Below, piece after piece: positions 44,226-53,024 of a stretch of 56,015 bases of DNA (its first letter is position 1; the number at the start of each line of letters is the position of its first letter). The stretch lies in NCBI GenBank assembly GCA_023393095.1, contig JAEWMT010000108.1:1-56015 (forward strand). Reading direction: 5' to 3'. This DNA is from Bacillota bacterium (lineage in GTDB: Bacteria; Bacillota; Clostridia; Lachnospirales; Lachnospiraceae). The notes under the pieces are model-generated. The model ran no database searches. It was not told the origin of the DNA and was given only the letters and a program-made list of their open reading frames with translations. The position numbers and the translations under genes are program-made.

Positions 44226-44264
44226 ACAGTACCGAAAGGTAAACTTATTTATATATCACTGATT
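44226..44264. repeat. 39-bp direct repeat, copy A
   Basis: Identical at 36 of 39 positions to 46967-47005, same orientation. The two copies bracket the toxin/immunity remnants. Confidence 0.85.
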
Positions 44265-44433
44265 AATAATCTGATTGATATGCAATTTTGAATAAATCTT
44301 TAAATGAATTACAAACAAATACTAGATTATCATTTAACCAATCTTCTAAAGGTTTTTCTTGAAGATCATTCTCTTTTTTTATTTTTTCAATTTCAGCAAT
44401 TTGATCCCATGACCATCTAATATTTTTTTTCAC
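44263..44433 (-). CDS. Small hypothetical protein, possible immunity gene
   Basis: 56 aa from a GTG start with AAGGA upstream: MKKNIRWSWDQIAEIEKIKK and ending LFKIAYQSDY. Acidic and Trp-containing, no membrane segment; unrecognised. It directly follows a WHH-nuclease remnant on the same strand, the usual place for an immunity gene. Confidence 0.55.
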   Translation of the reverse strand: MKKNIRWSWDQIAEIEKIKKENDLQEKPLEDWLNDNLVFVCNSFKDLFKIAYQSDY

Positions 44434-44468
44434 AATACATCATCCTTTACATTTTTAGTGCATACCCC

Positions 44469-44690
44469 TTATCGAAACTCCGCCTGTGTGTTTAGCGGTG
44501 TGCTATGAACAGCAGTCTTTACCAGTTGTAACCTGCCCTCTTCTGGGTGGTGGTGCCATGTATAATCTCCAATCTTATCTTTTCTCCGCTTAATATCTGA
44601 TATTTCTCTTGCCAAAAATCCTTGTTTTTTAAATACTCTTCAAACTTTTGATCTTCATGTGAAGAAAGCCTATAGACTTTTAACTACTGA
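44469..44690 (-). pseudogene. Remnant of a WHH-type HNH nuclease toxin domain
   Basis: One minus frame reads DKIGDYTWHHHPEEGRLQLV then KTAVHSTPLNTQ, the conserved core of the HNH/ENDO VII 'WHH' nuclease toxins found at the C-termini of polymorphic toxins. Upstream, coding character moves to another frame (HEDQKFEEYLKNKDFWQEKY), implying a frameshift. No start or delivery domain remains. Confidence 0.65.
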
Positions 44691-44701
44691 CATATTATAA
44701 G

Positions 44702-45052
44702 CTATTCACCTTCAAATCTAACATCTATTGTTGAATCATACAACGGACAATCAAATTTATCCATCACATCTATCATTTGATTCATATGTTCTTCGGTCAC
44801 TCCATAACAATCAATACGTACAAACTGATTCGTCAGCATAAGTTCAAATGCTTCTGAACCCAATACGTAGTTATTTTCATCTTCTTTTTCCCAGTTGCTA
44901 TATACCTTTTCAATTTCAGCTTTAACTAAATTTACTGGTATTTCAGCCACTTCTTCAACATATTCTGCATTCGATAGTCTTTCATATATTTTACTATGCT
45001 CGAGTCTTTCACTCTCCTCCTTATATTTCCAGAAACTTAAATCACGTGCCAT
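44702..45052 (-). CDS. Probable immunity protein
   Basis: 116 aa: MARDLSFWKYKEESERLEHS, acidic, ending CPLYDSTIDVRFEGE. The sequence resembles small proteins I recall beside contact-dependent toxins in many bacteria (start xRDxxFWKY, end CPLYDP), but I cannot name the Pfam family. RBS GGAGG; 2 bp downstream of the next gene's stop. Lies among other toxin/immunity relics. Confidence 0.7.
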   Translation of the reverse strand: MARDLSFWKYKEESERLEHSKIYERLSNAEYVEEVAEIPVNLVKAEIEKVYSNWEKEDENNYVLGSEAFELMLTNQFVRIDCYGVTEEHMNQMIDVMDKFDCPLYDSTIDVRFEGE

Positions 45053-45054
45053 AT

Positions 45055-45687
45055 TTAAACCTCCATTTTCACATCTATTAATTGTTGTATACGCTCTTGT
45101 ACATTATTAAATGCAATACGATCTTTTGACAAGTCTGTTTTGTAATCTTCCATTATCCTATTATAATTGTTCCTTTGTAATACTAAAGACACTGCCAATA
45201 GGTTCCACTCATATTTCATAACCGCCGAATATGTCATTTTTTCTTTTTCAGTCAATAGCATGTTCTCATATTTTTTTAAAGTACTGCACGAATCCAAATA
45301 GTCCAAAGCATACTTCTCTATATTATCTACAATAACTGAAACTATTGGAAAAATATCTGTATTACCATCAATATAGAATGCATATGTTTTATTATCATCT
45401 CTAAGACAAGAAAAAGTTAATGAGCCTGTACCAAACCCTTTCTCATAATGTCTATTCTTCAAAAACGCGATTACTTTATCCAACTTTACATATTCAAAGC
45501 CAACAATAGGCATTATATGAATTTCATCCTTTTGACGTGTTTTTGTGCTAGTAATTTGAATATATTGAATACATTCGCCAATCTTTCTTTGATAATATCC
45601 TTTTCTTTTATTTTTAAAATTATATTTATGTACATATTCCCCCAAAAGCTCCAGAAATTCTTTGTACTTTTCTTCTAAACTCTCCAT
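45055..45687 (-). CDS. Hypothetical protein in immunity cluster
   Basis: 210 aa, soluble, no recognised motif. The first half looks like a DUF4304-type or similar immunity fold (HIMPIVGFEYVKLDKVIAFL), the second half is helical and charged. RBS GGAGGT. Arranged head to tail with the probable immunity gene at 44702, so likely cotranscribed. Confidence 0.65.
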   Translation of the reverse strand: MESLEEKYKEFLELLGEYVHKYNFKNKRKGYYQRKIGECIQYIQITSTKTRQKDEIHIMPIVGFEYVKLDKVIAFLKNRHYEKGFGTGSLTFSCLRDDNKTYAFYIDGNTDIFPIVSVIVDNIEKYALDYLDSCSTLKKYENMLLTEKEKMTYSAVMKYEWNLLAVSLVLQRNNYNRIMEDYKTDLSKDRIAFNNVQERIQQLIDVKMEV

Positions 45688-45710
45688 TTTACCTCCTTAT
45701 TTGAATGCTA

Positions 45711-46034
45711 TCAATTAATTTTTACATTTCCTTCAGCATCAACATGTGCAAATAATACTTTATCAATACTAACCATTCTTGCTTCTTTAGCCTTTTTCCC
45801 AGTAATATCAAGTCCACCAACTTCTTCAAGCTTCATGTCCACCTCATTTTGTTGCTTTGTTCTTTTTGCAGTTCCACTCTGAACTTCAACACCTATTATT
45901 TCATTATCTTTTTCAACTACTAAATCACTTGAAATAATATCTTGATTACCTTGCATAAGCCAGATGCGATTTGTTAAGATGATTAAGAAAAAAGCAGCTA
46001 TCTCTTTAAAGATGACCGCACTTGCGTGTGTAAG
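45711..46034 (-). pseudogene. Possible C-terminal toxin (nuclease) fragment
   Basis: An open frame without start runs from 46034; its best part is QGNQDIISSDLVVEKDNEII then GVEVQSGTAKRTKQQ. The D...ExQ...K spacing recalls PD-(D/E)XK restriction-endonuclease-fold toxin domains. The 81-residue piece from ATG 45956 has no clear RBS. More likely a detached toxin tip than a free gene. Confidence 0.45.
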
Positions 46035-46071
46035 TTATGAGAGTTATGCTTTTACCCTACCCAGATTAAAA

Positions 46072-46641
46072 TTATATTTTTCTAAATCTATGAACTCTAA
46101 AGCTACAATTACCAAAATTGTGCCTCTCTATAGTGTCAATAGTGTATGTACCCGGTTCTATTTTAATCTCAGAAAATCCATATACCCAATTGGGTTCATT
46201 ATCACATGCAGCAAATAAATACAAAGTATTATCTTGTACAGTAAACTTTAAATCTGTGGGCTCAAAACATTCTTCTTCTGCCTCTCTAATTGTGTTTATA
46301 ATAGTAGTATCACTAGTACCTTCTTCTAGATAATTCAAGATGACCAAGTATCCCCCTTTTTGGTCATACGCTGGGATCCATGTACTTCTTGGAACATCAT
46401 CAGCTATTACAAGACCATTCCCATCTCCTACAAGAATCAAACCGATATAATCTTCAATGTCACATGCCCTATCATAATCTGTTGCTGGGTCACTCTCCTC
46501 TCTATACCTAAATTTTGCATTAACAATCCTGCCATTTCGAGGCTTATTTACACCCTCCCAACTTGCTATTAGACGCTTTTCAAGAAGAATATGTGGTCCC
46601 GCATCACACTCAACCCATCTTAAATTGTTAATATTACTCAT
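46072..46641 (-). CDS. Imm21-like immunity protein
   Basis: 189 aa. The opening (LRWVECDAGPHILLEKRLIA, then SWEGV), TDYDRACDIEDYIGLILVGD and STWIPAYDQKGGYLVILNYL follow the layout of the Imm21 immunity family (WxxxxGGPhxxxp, DYxRAC, TxWxP). RBS GGGGG before the ATG. It follows the broken frame at 46664-46930 that may have been its toxin. Confidence 0.7.
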   Translation of the reverse strand: MSNINNLRWVECDAGPHILLEKRLIASWEGVNKPRNGRIVNAKFRYREESDPATDYDRACDIEDYIGLILVGDGNGLVIADDVPRSTWIPAYDQKGGYLVILNYLEEGTSDTTIINTIREAEEECFEPTDLKFTVQDNTLYLFAACDNEPNWVYGFSEIKIEPGTYTIDTIERHNFGNCSFRVHRFRKI

Positions 46642-46663
46642 TTATAATCCCCCTTGTTCCATT

Positions 46664-46930
46664 TTATTTATATTTTATCAAATTACCAACTTTAATCAGG
46701 AAAAAATTATTTGCTATTGCATTGTCATATACCTTCACTCTGTCTGCTTCTGTCAAACTATTTAGCTAACTGACATTGGCAGTTTGTTTACTTCCTTGAG
46801 TGATTACAACAGCTTGTTTTCCATCATAATCAATTATGTCTCCTTTATGAGTATTCTTACGGTCAATCTCTTCTATTCTACCATCATAAAGTTTTTCCCT
46901 TAACCCCTAGTCTATATCCAATTTTATCAT
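46664..46930 (-). pseudogene. Broken gene upstream of the Imm21-like gene
   Basis: One reading frame of 89 codons is interrupted by two in-frame TAG codons but otherwise continuous and protein-like: KLYDGRIEEIDRKNTHKGDI then IDYDGKQAVVITQGSKQTAN, stop, LNSLTEADRVKVYDNAIANN. Stops 25 bp before the immunity gene. Probably the C-terminal end of a toxin-bearing protein; family not recognised. Confidence 0.5.
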
Positions 46931-46966
46931 GGCACAAAAAAAGCGGTCAAGGAAGGGTTTACCATA

Positions 46967-47005
46967 ACAGTACTGATAGGTAAACTTAATTATATATCAC
47001 TGATT
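46967..47005. repeat. 39-bp direct repeat, copy B
   Basis: Second copy of the repeat at 44226-44264 (three mismatches), 2.7 kb away. Confidence 0.85.
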
Positions 47006-47323
47006 TTAATCCAAAACAGAATTGTGGAAAGGTCTTTATAAAAATATTTCTGTACTCTTAAAAGTTTTATCAGAGGGTTTCTTCAGAATTTTTAATTCTC
47101 CTTTCTCGACTCTTGTCATTAGTAAAATACTCCTTTGCAAAAAACTTTTTTTAGTTTATCGCGTCCTAGAATTGTTTATAATTTAGTGCGATAAATATTT
47201 ACCTTTCAGAGTTGTGCCAGATATTTTCCATGCCAAGTAACTGAAGTTATGTTAAAATGTAAGATAATATTACCTCAAATATAAAATATTATAGTAATAA
47301 TTACAAAATATAACAAAATAAAA
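47006..47323. other. Intergenic region, possible tiny relic
   Basis: Mostly non-coding and A/T-rich. A minus-strand AAAGGAG with ATG 47119 opens 27 codons (MTRVEKGELKILKKPSDKTF) that stop at 47036; it may be another truncated start. Nothing else is supportable. Confidence 0.3.
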
Positions 47324-47352
47324 TTGACAATTCAATGTTATTATGCTAAATT
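47324..47352 (+). promoter_or_regulatory. Promoter of the cold shock gene
   Basis: TTGACA (47324-47329), 17 bp, TAAATT (47347-47352) preceded by TGC, an extended -10. The ~50-nt leader may act as a thermosensitive element, as in other csp genes, but no conserved box is identified. Confidence 0.65.
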
Positions 47353-47410
47353 TATACTAACATTACTAATGGTGGTAATGCAATTTTGATGATGTTTTAG
47401 GAGGCTCTTT

Positions 47411-47611
47411 ATGAAGACGGGAACAGTAAAGTGGTTTAATGCTAAAAAAGGTTTTGGTTTTATTTCTGATGAAGCAGGAAATGATGTTTTCGTACACTTT
47501 TCCGCACTTGTGATGGATGGATTTAAGGTTCTTGAAGAGGGAGATAAGGTAGAATTTGAAGTAGTTCAGGGAGAAAAAGGACCCCAGGCAGCAAATGTAT
47601 CAAGATTATAA
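47411..47611 (+). CDS. Cold shock protein (CspA/CspB family)
   Basis: 66-aa single cold-shock domain that binds single-stranded RNA/DNA as a chaperone. RNP1 KKGFGFIS and RNP2 VFVHFSAL are intact. TAGGAGG 7 nt before the ATG. Own promoter and strong terminator. Confidence 0.96.
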   Translation: MKTGTVKWFNAKKGFGFISDEAGNDVFVHFSALVMDGFKVLEEGDKVEFEVVQGEKGPQAANVSRL

Positions 47612-47702
47612 TCACAACGAATTAAAGTAATTTTTATTATATAGAGTCAATAGAAACGTATTTTAATAGTTGTCGAAGCATATGTATACATAACGTAGAT
47701 TT

Positions 47703-47736
47703 AGGAGGAATTGGCAGGCCAATTCCTCCTTTTTTG
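47703..47736 (+). terminator. Terminator of the cold shock gene
   Basis: Perfect 13-bp stem AGGAGGAATTGGC/GCCAATTCCTCCT (47703-47715, 47718-47730), 2-nt loop, then TTTTTTG. Confidence 0.93.
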
Positions 47737-47826
47737 AGCTACTTAATTTGTATAATAGCTAATGATACATATAAATATAAATTTATATTCGGTAAGCTTA
47801 ATTCATAAGAAAGATGGTATTATTTT

Positions 47827-47961
47827 ATGACAAATACTAACCAAAGTAATGGTTTTATAAAACAGGCCGGTATTTTAGCTATTGCTGGAATTATTTGCAG
47901 AATGATTGGAATGTTATATCGAAGTCCTCTGACAGCAATTATCGGAGATGATAGTCTTTAA
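47827..47961 (+). pseudogene. N-terminal remnant of a SpoVB/MurJ-like flippase
   Basis: 44-codon frame from ATG 47827: FIKQAGILAIAGIICRMIGM then LYRSPLTAIIGDDSL and stop. It corresponds to the first helix region of polysaccharide flippases of the SpoVB (MATE/MOP) family (R..G..YR.PLT..IGD), normally ~500 residues. The rest is absent and a different small gene follows 20 bp later. Confidence 0.7.
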
Positions 47962-47981
47962 CAAGGAAGGGGGATGTTGAT

Positions 47982-48137
47982 ATGGCACTTTGGTTTGTAA
48001 TGGGTGTCTTAATCTTACCAGCAATTATATATTTCACTGTAAGTGCTGCTGTTGAAGAAGGAACCTTTAAAGCATTGATTAAATACGACCAATATAAAAA
48101 AGATACAAAGCAGGAAAATGAAACGCAGCTTCACTAA
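47982..48137 (+). CDS. Small membrane protein
   Basis: 51 aa: one transmembrane helix (ALWFVMGVLILPAIIYFTV) then a charged tail (KYDQYKKDTKQENETQLH). GGAAGGGGG about 8 nt before the ATG is a strong RBS. Family not recognised. It follows the flippase remnant on the same strand. Confidence 0.55.
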   Translation: MALWFVMGVLILPAIIYFTVSAAVEEGTFKALIKYDQYKKDTKQENETQLH

Positions 48138-48243
48138 TACGTACCAAACGTACAATACTACTATTAATAATTCAATAAAATAATATTCGTAGTATATAAC
48201 TGAGCCCCAGTATCAAAAATCAACTTTAAGCTGGCCAACACCC

Positions 48244-48588
48244 TGGATATGCTTGATCATATCACTGAACAAACTACAATAACGACCATGGCTTACTATG
48301 GTTTCGATAGAGCGCATATGCTCGAGTATGTGAATTTACTTATAGGTTACTAATATGATAAAGGGATGAAAAAGCCAGTCGTTTGAGGACATGAAGCTCC
48401 TAATGAAAGATTTGCCTTTAAACAGCCTTTCTTTAGGAGCTTCATTTCCGAGTTCTGGTTTTTCATCCCTGCCATTATCATAGTAGTAACCTATTAGTAA
48501 ATTCCATGCGAGAAATCTAAGCTCTATGAAACCATAGTAAGCCATGGTCGTTTTTATAATCTAAATCTGATATGATCAAGCATATCCA
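48244..48588. repeat. 345-bp near-complete hairpin element
   Basis: Outer arms are a perfect 21-bp inverted repeat (48244-48264 and 48568-48588). Inside, several blocks continue the symmetry: ACGACCATGGCTTACTATGG and its mirror near 48526-48550, GGTTACTA/TAGTAACC, GGGATGAAAAA/TTTTTCATCCC, and a core TGAAGCTCCTAA/TTAGGAGCTTCA near 48390-48455. One arm contains a 69-codon minus-strand frame (48336-48545) that I take as incidental. It lies 20 bp from the end of purH. Confidence 0.85.
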
Positions 48589-48609
48589 ACCCTTGTAAAT
48601 ATTATAATT

Positions 48610-50163
48610 TTAATGCTTAAAATGTCTCATTCCCGTAAAGATCATTGCAATTCCATACTCATTGCACTTCTTAATAGAATCTTCATCCCTGTTAGAACCA
48701 CCTGGTTGTATAATTGCTGTAATCCCTGCCTGGTGAGCTGCTTCAACACAGTCGTCAAATGGGAAGAAAGCATCAGATGCAAGAACCGCACCCTTCGTAG
48801 CATCCTTACCAATCAGCTCTTCTGCATGTTCAATAGACTGCTTTGTTGCCCAGATACGATTAACCTGTCCCGGTCCGATACCGATGGATTGCTTATCCTT
48901 TGCTAGCGCTATACCATTGGATTTCACAAACTTTACAACACGCCAAGCAAATTTCAAATCTTCCATTTCCTTCTCGGAAGGAGCACGATCTGTTACAACT
49001 TTTAAATCCTCTTCATTATATATCTTACTGTCTATGGTCTGTACGATTAAACCACCGTTTACCTTCTTTAAATCATATGCTTCTTCCTTTTGAGGTACCT
49101 CGATATCAGCAAGCTGAAGTAATCTGATATTCTTCTTTACACTCAGAAGCTCCAACGCTTCCTTCTCATAGGAAGGAGCAACCACTACTTCTAGGAATAT
49201 TTCCTTCATTTCATTCGCCATTGCAACCGTAACTTCACGGTTAATAACAACAATACCGCCAAAGATGGAGGTCTTATCTGCATCAAATGCTTTCTTCCAT
49301 GCATCATAGATATTATCTGCACTGCCTACGCCGCAGGGATTTCCATGCTTACAGGCTACTACCGTCGGCTCAGTAAACTCTTTAAGAAGCTCCAATGCAC
49401 CATTGGTATCATTAATATTGTTGAAGGACAGTTCCTTACCATGTAATTGAATTGCATCGGTAATGGAACCTTTCTTCTTACCGATTTCGCGATAAAAGGC
49501 CGCGGACTGGTGAGGATTCTCGCCATATCTCATATCCTGAACCTTCTCAAAGGTCATGGTCAAATTCTCTGGCAATTCCTTATCATTTCTCTGATTTCTT
49601 AAGTAGTCCGCAATCATAGTATCATAGGAGGAGGTATGCATAAATACCTTCTGCATCAGATAAAACTTCGTGTCAAGAGAAACTTCTTTATTCTCATTCA
49701 GCTCAGTTAATACCTTTTCATAATCTCTTGGATCAACGATAACTGCAACATCCTGATAATTCTTTGCCGCAGCACGAAGCATTGTAGGCCCGCCGATATC
49801 AATATTCTCAACAGCATCCTCTCTAGTTACATTATCTTTCAAAATGGTTGCTTTAAACGGATATAAGTTAACGATGACGATATCAATTGTATTAAGATTT
49901 AAGTCTGCCAGTTGTTTCATATGGGAAGGATTGCTTCTCATAGCAAGTAAGCCTGCATGAACTGCAGGATGCAGCGTTTTTACACGTCCGTCCAGACATT
50001 CCGGAAAACCGGTTAATTCCGATATTTCGATTGCAGGAACTCCTGCTTCCTTCAGTTTGCCATAGGTTCCCCCGGTAGAAATAATTTCAATACCTAAGGC
50101 TACAAATTCCTTAGCAAGCTCTACGATTCCAGTTTTGTCTGATACGCTGATTAATGCTCTCAT
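48610..50163 (-). CDS. purH: Bifunctional AICAR formyltransferase/IMP cyclohydrolase
   Basis: 517 aa, last two steps of de novo purine synthesis to IMP. N-terminal IMPCH (MGS-like) domain: MRALISVSDKTGIVELAKEF, STGGT, TGFPECLDGRVKTLHPAVHA; C-terminal AICAR transformylase: KHGNPCGVGSA with the catalytic Lys-His and SDAFFPFDDCVE. ATG 50163 with AGGGG is preferred to a frame 12 codons longer. Standing alone rather than in a pur cluster; guaB lies 6 kb away at the window edge. Confidence 0.96.
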   Translation of the reverse strand: MRALISVSDKTGIVELAKEFVALGIEIISTGGTYGKLKEAGVPAIEISELTGFPECLDGRVKTLHPAVHAGLLAMRSNPSHMKQLADLNLNTIDIVIVNLYPFKATILKDNVTREDAVENIDIGGPTMLRAAAKNYQDVAVIVDPRDYEKVLTELNENKEVSLDTKFYLMQKVFMHTSSYDTMIADYLRNQRNDKELPENLTMTFEKVQDMRYGENPHQSAAFYREIGKKKGSITDAIQLHGKELSFNNINDTNGALELLKEFTEPTVVACKHGNPCGVGSADNIYDAWKKAFDADKTSIFGGIVVINREVTVAMANEMKEIFLEVVVAPSYEKEALELLSVKKNIRLLQLADIEVPQKEEAYDLKKVNGGLIVQTIDSKIYNEEDLKVVTDRAPSEKEMEDLKFAWRVVKFVKSNGIALAKDKQSIGIGPGQVNRIWATKQSIEHAEELIGKDATKGAVLASDAFFPFDDCVEAAHQAGITAIIQPGGSNRDEDSIKKCNEYGIAMIFTGMRHFKH

Positions 50164-50482
50164 GCCAAATCCCCTTTTCTTCCTTGTATTTTGAATCATC
50201 CTTATTTACTTTTGTTACAGTAAAATTCTACACTATGGCTGAAATGATTTCAATCAAGAAATACTTATGTATCTTATTGGTATTTCTAATATATAATATG
50301 GTCAAAACATAATTAATTCATATTGCTTTTGATATATGTTTATACTATAATGCATATTGGAGCTTTAGCGTCATTCCTATTGGTTCAAATAACGGGAAGA
50401 ACTGCGAAGTTCGCATAATGGTGCTCATTCCTTGTCCTTCCAAGGTTTTGAGCTGCCTCATAGAGGCAGAATGGAGATTTAC
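50164..50482. other. Spacer between purH and the membrane protein gene
   Basis: Holds the divergent promoters. Small inverted repeats occur in the plus-strand leader: CCTTGTCCTTCCAAGG (about 50431-50446) and CTGCCTCATAGAGGCAG just before the RBS, which could influence translation. No purine riboswitch or PurR-type box recognised. Confidence 0.4.
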
Positions 50483-51154
50483 ATGAAACACTTCAAAATT
50501 ACTGATTTACTTATCGGTGTTATCTTTACGCTGCTTTTTATTTCCGTAGGGGTTGTGTTTACCATCAATTTCAGGCCTTTGTATTATATGGATATTAAGC
50601 TCTTAAACATCGAGTCAAATTCAGGACTTGCCAAAGAGGAAATAATCAAGAACTATAATACGTTAATTGATTACTCCTCACCCTTTTTCAAAGGTGATTT
50701 ACATTTCCCTACGCTGGCGGCTTCCGAAAGCGGCTTAAAGCATTTTGCAGAGGTGAAAGTACTTTTTACTAATTTCTATCTGTTGGGCGCTATTACTCTA
50801 ATTCTGGGTATAATAATCATAATACAAAAATCAAGAAATAAGGATTATAGTTATTTACTTATTTCATCAATAACAGCCGTTATTCTGCCCTTACTGCTTG
50901 GCCTTTTTATAAGTCTGAATTTTGATAAAACCTTTATCATTTTTCATAAAATATTCTTCAATAACAATGATTGGCTTTTTGACCCTGTAACCGATCCGGT
51001 TATTAGCATCTTGCCAGATACCTATTTTATGCAATGTGCGATTCTTATTATAGTTATTGTACTTTTATTCAGCATTGCATTTTCTATTGTCTATTTTTCT
51101 AAAAAAAGGTATTTTAGCATAAAATATCGTAAAAATAATGGCTTAAAATTGTAA
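50483..51154 (+). CDS. TIGR01906/DUF1461 family membrane protein
   Basis: 223 aa with four or five transmembrane helices (about residues 8-30, 95-118, 125-150, 190-212). Features of the TIGR01906 family: early RPLYYMDI, an extracellular loop EEIIKNYNTLIDY and the late segment IIFHKIFFNNNDWLFDP. GGAG 7 nt before ATG 50483; a longer frame lacks an RBS. Function unknown, common in clostridia. Confidence 0.85.
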   Translation: MKHFKITDLLIGVIFTLLFISVGVVFTINFRPLYYMDIKLLNIESNSGLAKEEIIKNYNTLIDYSSPFFKGDLHFPTLAASESGLKHFAEVKVLFTNFYLLGAITLILGIIIIIQKSRNKDYSYLLISSITAVILPLLLGLFISLNFDKTFIIFHKIFFNNNDWLFDPVTDPVISILPDTYFMQCAILIIVIVLLFSIAFSIVYFSKKRYFSIKYRKNNGLKL

Positions 51155-51325
51155 TTTTAGGATATTGATTTATTCTTTTGTTATGATATTATGTCCTTAA
51201 TATCAATAATGGGAAGCTATTTTAGATTCAACATAGTTCTATCTTTGTGAAATATCATAGCAAAGTTTTATGTATTTTGTTAATTAAGTTATAAATTGCT
51301 GCCAAAACAGCGGAATGGAGACGAT

Positions 51326-52753
51326 ATGAGAAAGACTAAAATAATCTGCACGCTTGGTCCATCTACTGATAATGACAAGGTGCTAAGAGAATTAATGATT
51401 TCCGGTATGGATGTTGCCCGATTTAATTTTTCCCACGCAAATCACGAAGAACATCTGGAAAGGTTAACAAAAATCCAAAAACTTCGTACTGAGTTAGGAA
51501 TTCCGGTTGCCACCCTTTTAGATACCAAGGGTCCCGAAATTCGAATCGGCACTTTTAAAGATAATAAAAAAATTCATTTAAAAGAAGGACAGAAGTTTAC
51601 CTTAACCACAAAAGATATTGAAGGAGACGAAACAAAGGTATCCATTTCTTACCCTAATTTGATTTACGATATTGAAATCGGTGATAAGCTTCTTATTGAC
51701 GATGGTTTGATTGAAACAGTCGTAACCAACATAACAGATACTGATATTATCTGTAAAGTTAAAAATAATGGCGTAATATCAAATCGAAAGGGTGTAAATG
51801 TTCCCGGTGTTCATTTAACAATGCCATACATCAGTGATAAGGATCGTGAAGATATTCTTTTCGGCATAAACCAACAGTTTGATTTTATTGCAGCTTCTTT
51901 TGTAAGAACTGCAGAGGATGTAAATGAAATTCGTAAAATGCTGAATAAACATCACTCCAAAACAAAGATAGTGGCAAAAATCGAGAATTTACAAGGTGTT
52001 GAAAATATTGATGAAATTATAGAAGCTGCTGATGCTATTATGATTGCCCGCGGTGACATGGGTGTAGAGATTCCTTACGAGGAAGTACCTGTAATTCAGA
52101 AAATGATCATTAAAAAAGTATATAATAGTAATAAACAAGTAATCACTGCTACACAGATGCTGGATTCCATGATTAAAAATCCAAGACCTACAAGGGCAGA
52201 GACCACCGATGTTGCTAATGCTATTTATGACGGTACTAGTGCCATCATGCTTTCCGGTGAAACCGCTGCTGGATGTTATCCGGTAGAAGCATTGCAAACA
52301 ATGGTTAAAATATCCGAACGAGCTGAATCGGATATTGATTATAAGAAACGCTTCCGTTTGCTTGATGATTGCAAGAATCCTGAAATTACTGATGCAATTT
52401 CACGTGCTACTGTAACTACTGCACATGATTTGAACGCAAAAATGATTATTACAGTAACCACATCAGGTAAAACTGCAAGGATTATATCACGTTATCGTCC
52501 TGCTTGTCAGATTCTTGGCTGTACTACAGATCCTGTTGTCTATAGACAGCTGAATCTCTCCTGGGGCGTAACTCCTTTACTGATCGAGGTTGAGCATGAT
52601 ACCTTCGAATTATTCGAACATACTGTTCAGGCTGTAGAAACTGCTGGTTATCTTAAAGATGGTGAATTAGCAGTACTTACTGCCGGAGTTCCTCTTGGAA
52701 TGTCAGGTACCACAAACATTATTAAAGTTCAGATAGCTGGGAGTAAGTATTAA
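51326..52753 (+). CDS. pyk: Pyruvate kinase
   Basis: 475 aa; PEP + ADP to pyruvate + ATP. TKIICTLGPSTDN opening, RFNFSHANHEEH, substrate-site KIENLQGVENIDEI and MIARGDMGVEIPYEEVP, TQMLDSMIKNPRPTRAE, and the C-terminal allosteric domain. It lacks the extra PEP-utilising domain carried by Bacillus-type enzymes. ATG 51326 with GGAG upstream. Both pyk and ppdK being present gives two PEP/pyruvate routes. Confidence 0.96.
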   Translation: MRKTKIICTLGPSTDNDKVLRELMISGMDVARFNFSHANHEEHLERLTKIQKLRTELGIPVATLLDTKGPEIRIGTFKDNKKIHLKEGQKFTLTTKDIEGDETKVSISYPNLIYDIEIGDKLLIDDGLIETVVTNITDTDIICKVKNNGVISNRKGVNVPGVHLTMPYISDKDREDILFGINQQFDFIAASFVRTAEDVNEIRKMLNKHHSKTKIVAKIENLQGVENIDEIIEAADAIMIARGDMGVEIPYEEVPVIQKMIIKKVYNSNKQVITATQMLDSMIKNPRPTRAETTDVANAIYDGTSAIMLSGETAAGCYPVEALQTMVKISERAESDIDYKKRFRLLDDCKNPEITDAISRATVTTAHDLNAKMIITVTTSGKTARIISRYRPACQILGCTTDPVVYRQLNLSWGVTPLLIEVEHDTFELFEHTVQAVETAGYLKDGELAVLTAGVPLGMSGTTNIIKVQIAGSKY

Positions 52754-52872
52754 ATTAATGATGAAATATCAGCATCTAAGATTTTGAACCTTAATCAATT
52801 AGGATTGATAGGTTAATAAGAGAAGAATTGTAATAAAATTTTATTAAGATAATGACATCCCAAGCTAAAAAT

Positions 52873-52922
52873 AATGCCGGTGAGAAAATGAGAATGTATC
52901 ATTTTTACCGGCATTTTATTTT
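52873..52922 (+). terminator. Terminator of pyk
   Basis: AATGCCGGT (52873-52881) pairs with ACCGGCATT (52907-52915), with an inner AAATG/CATTT pairing, followed by TTATTTTT. Confidence 0.85.
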
Positions 52923-53024
52923 TAAGCAACTAAAGTAGCTTTTTATGGCACCTTTAGGATATTATTTATTTATCGTAGTTTTGCCTATAGTTAATTAATA
53001 CTTAGCCAAAAGCTTTTTTCGTAA

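Noticed and set aside
48336..48545. 69-aa minus-strand frame inside the long hairpin
   Set aside because: It lies wholly within the inverted repeat, has no RBS, and its reading follows from the palindrome; treated as incidental.
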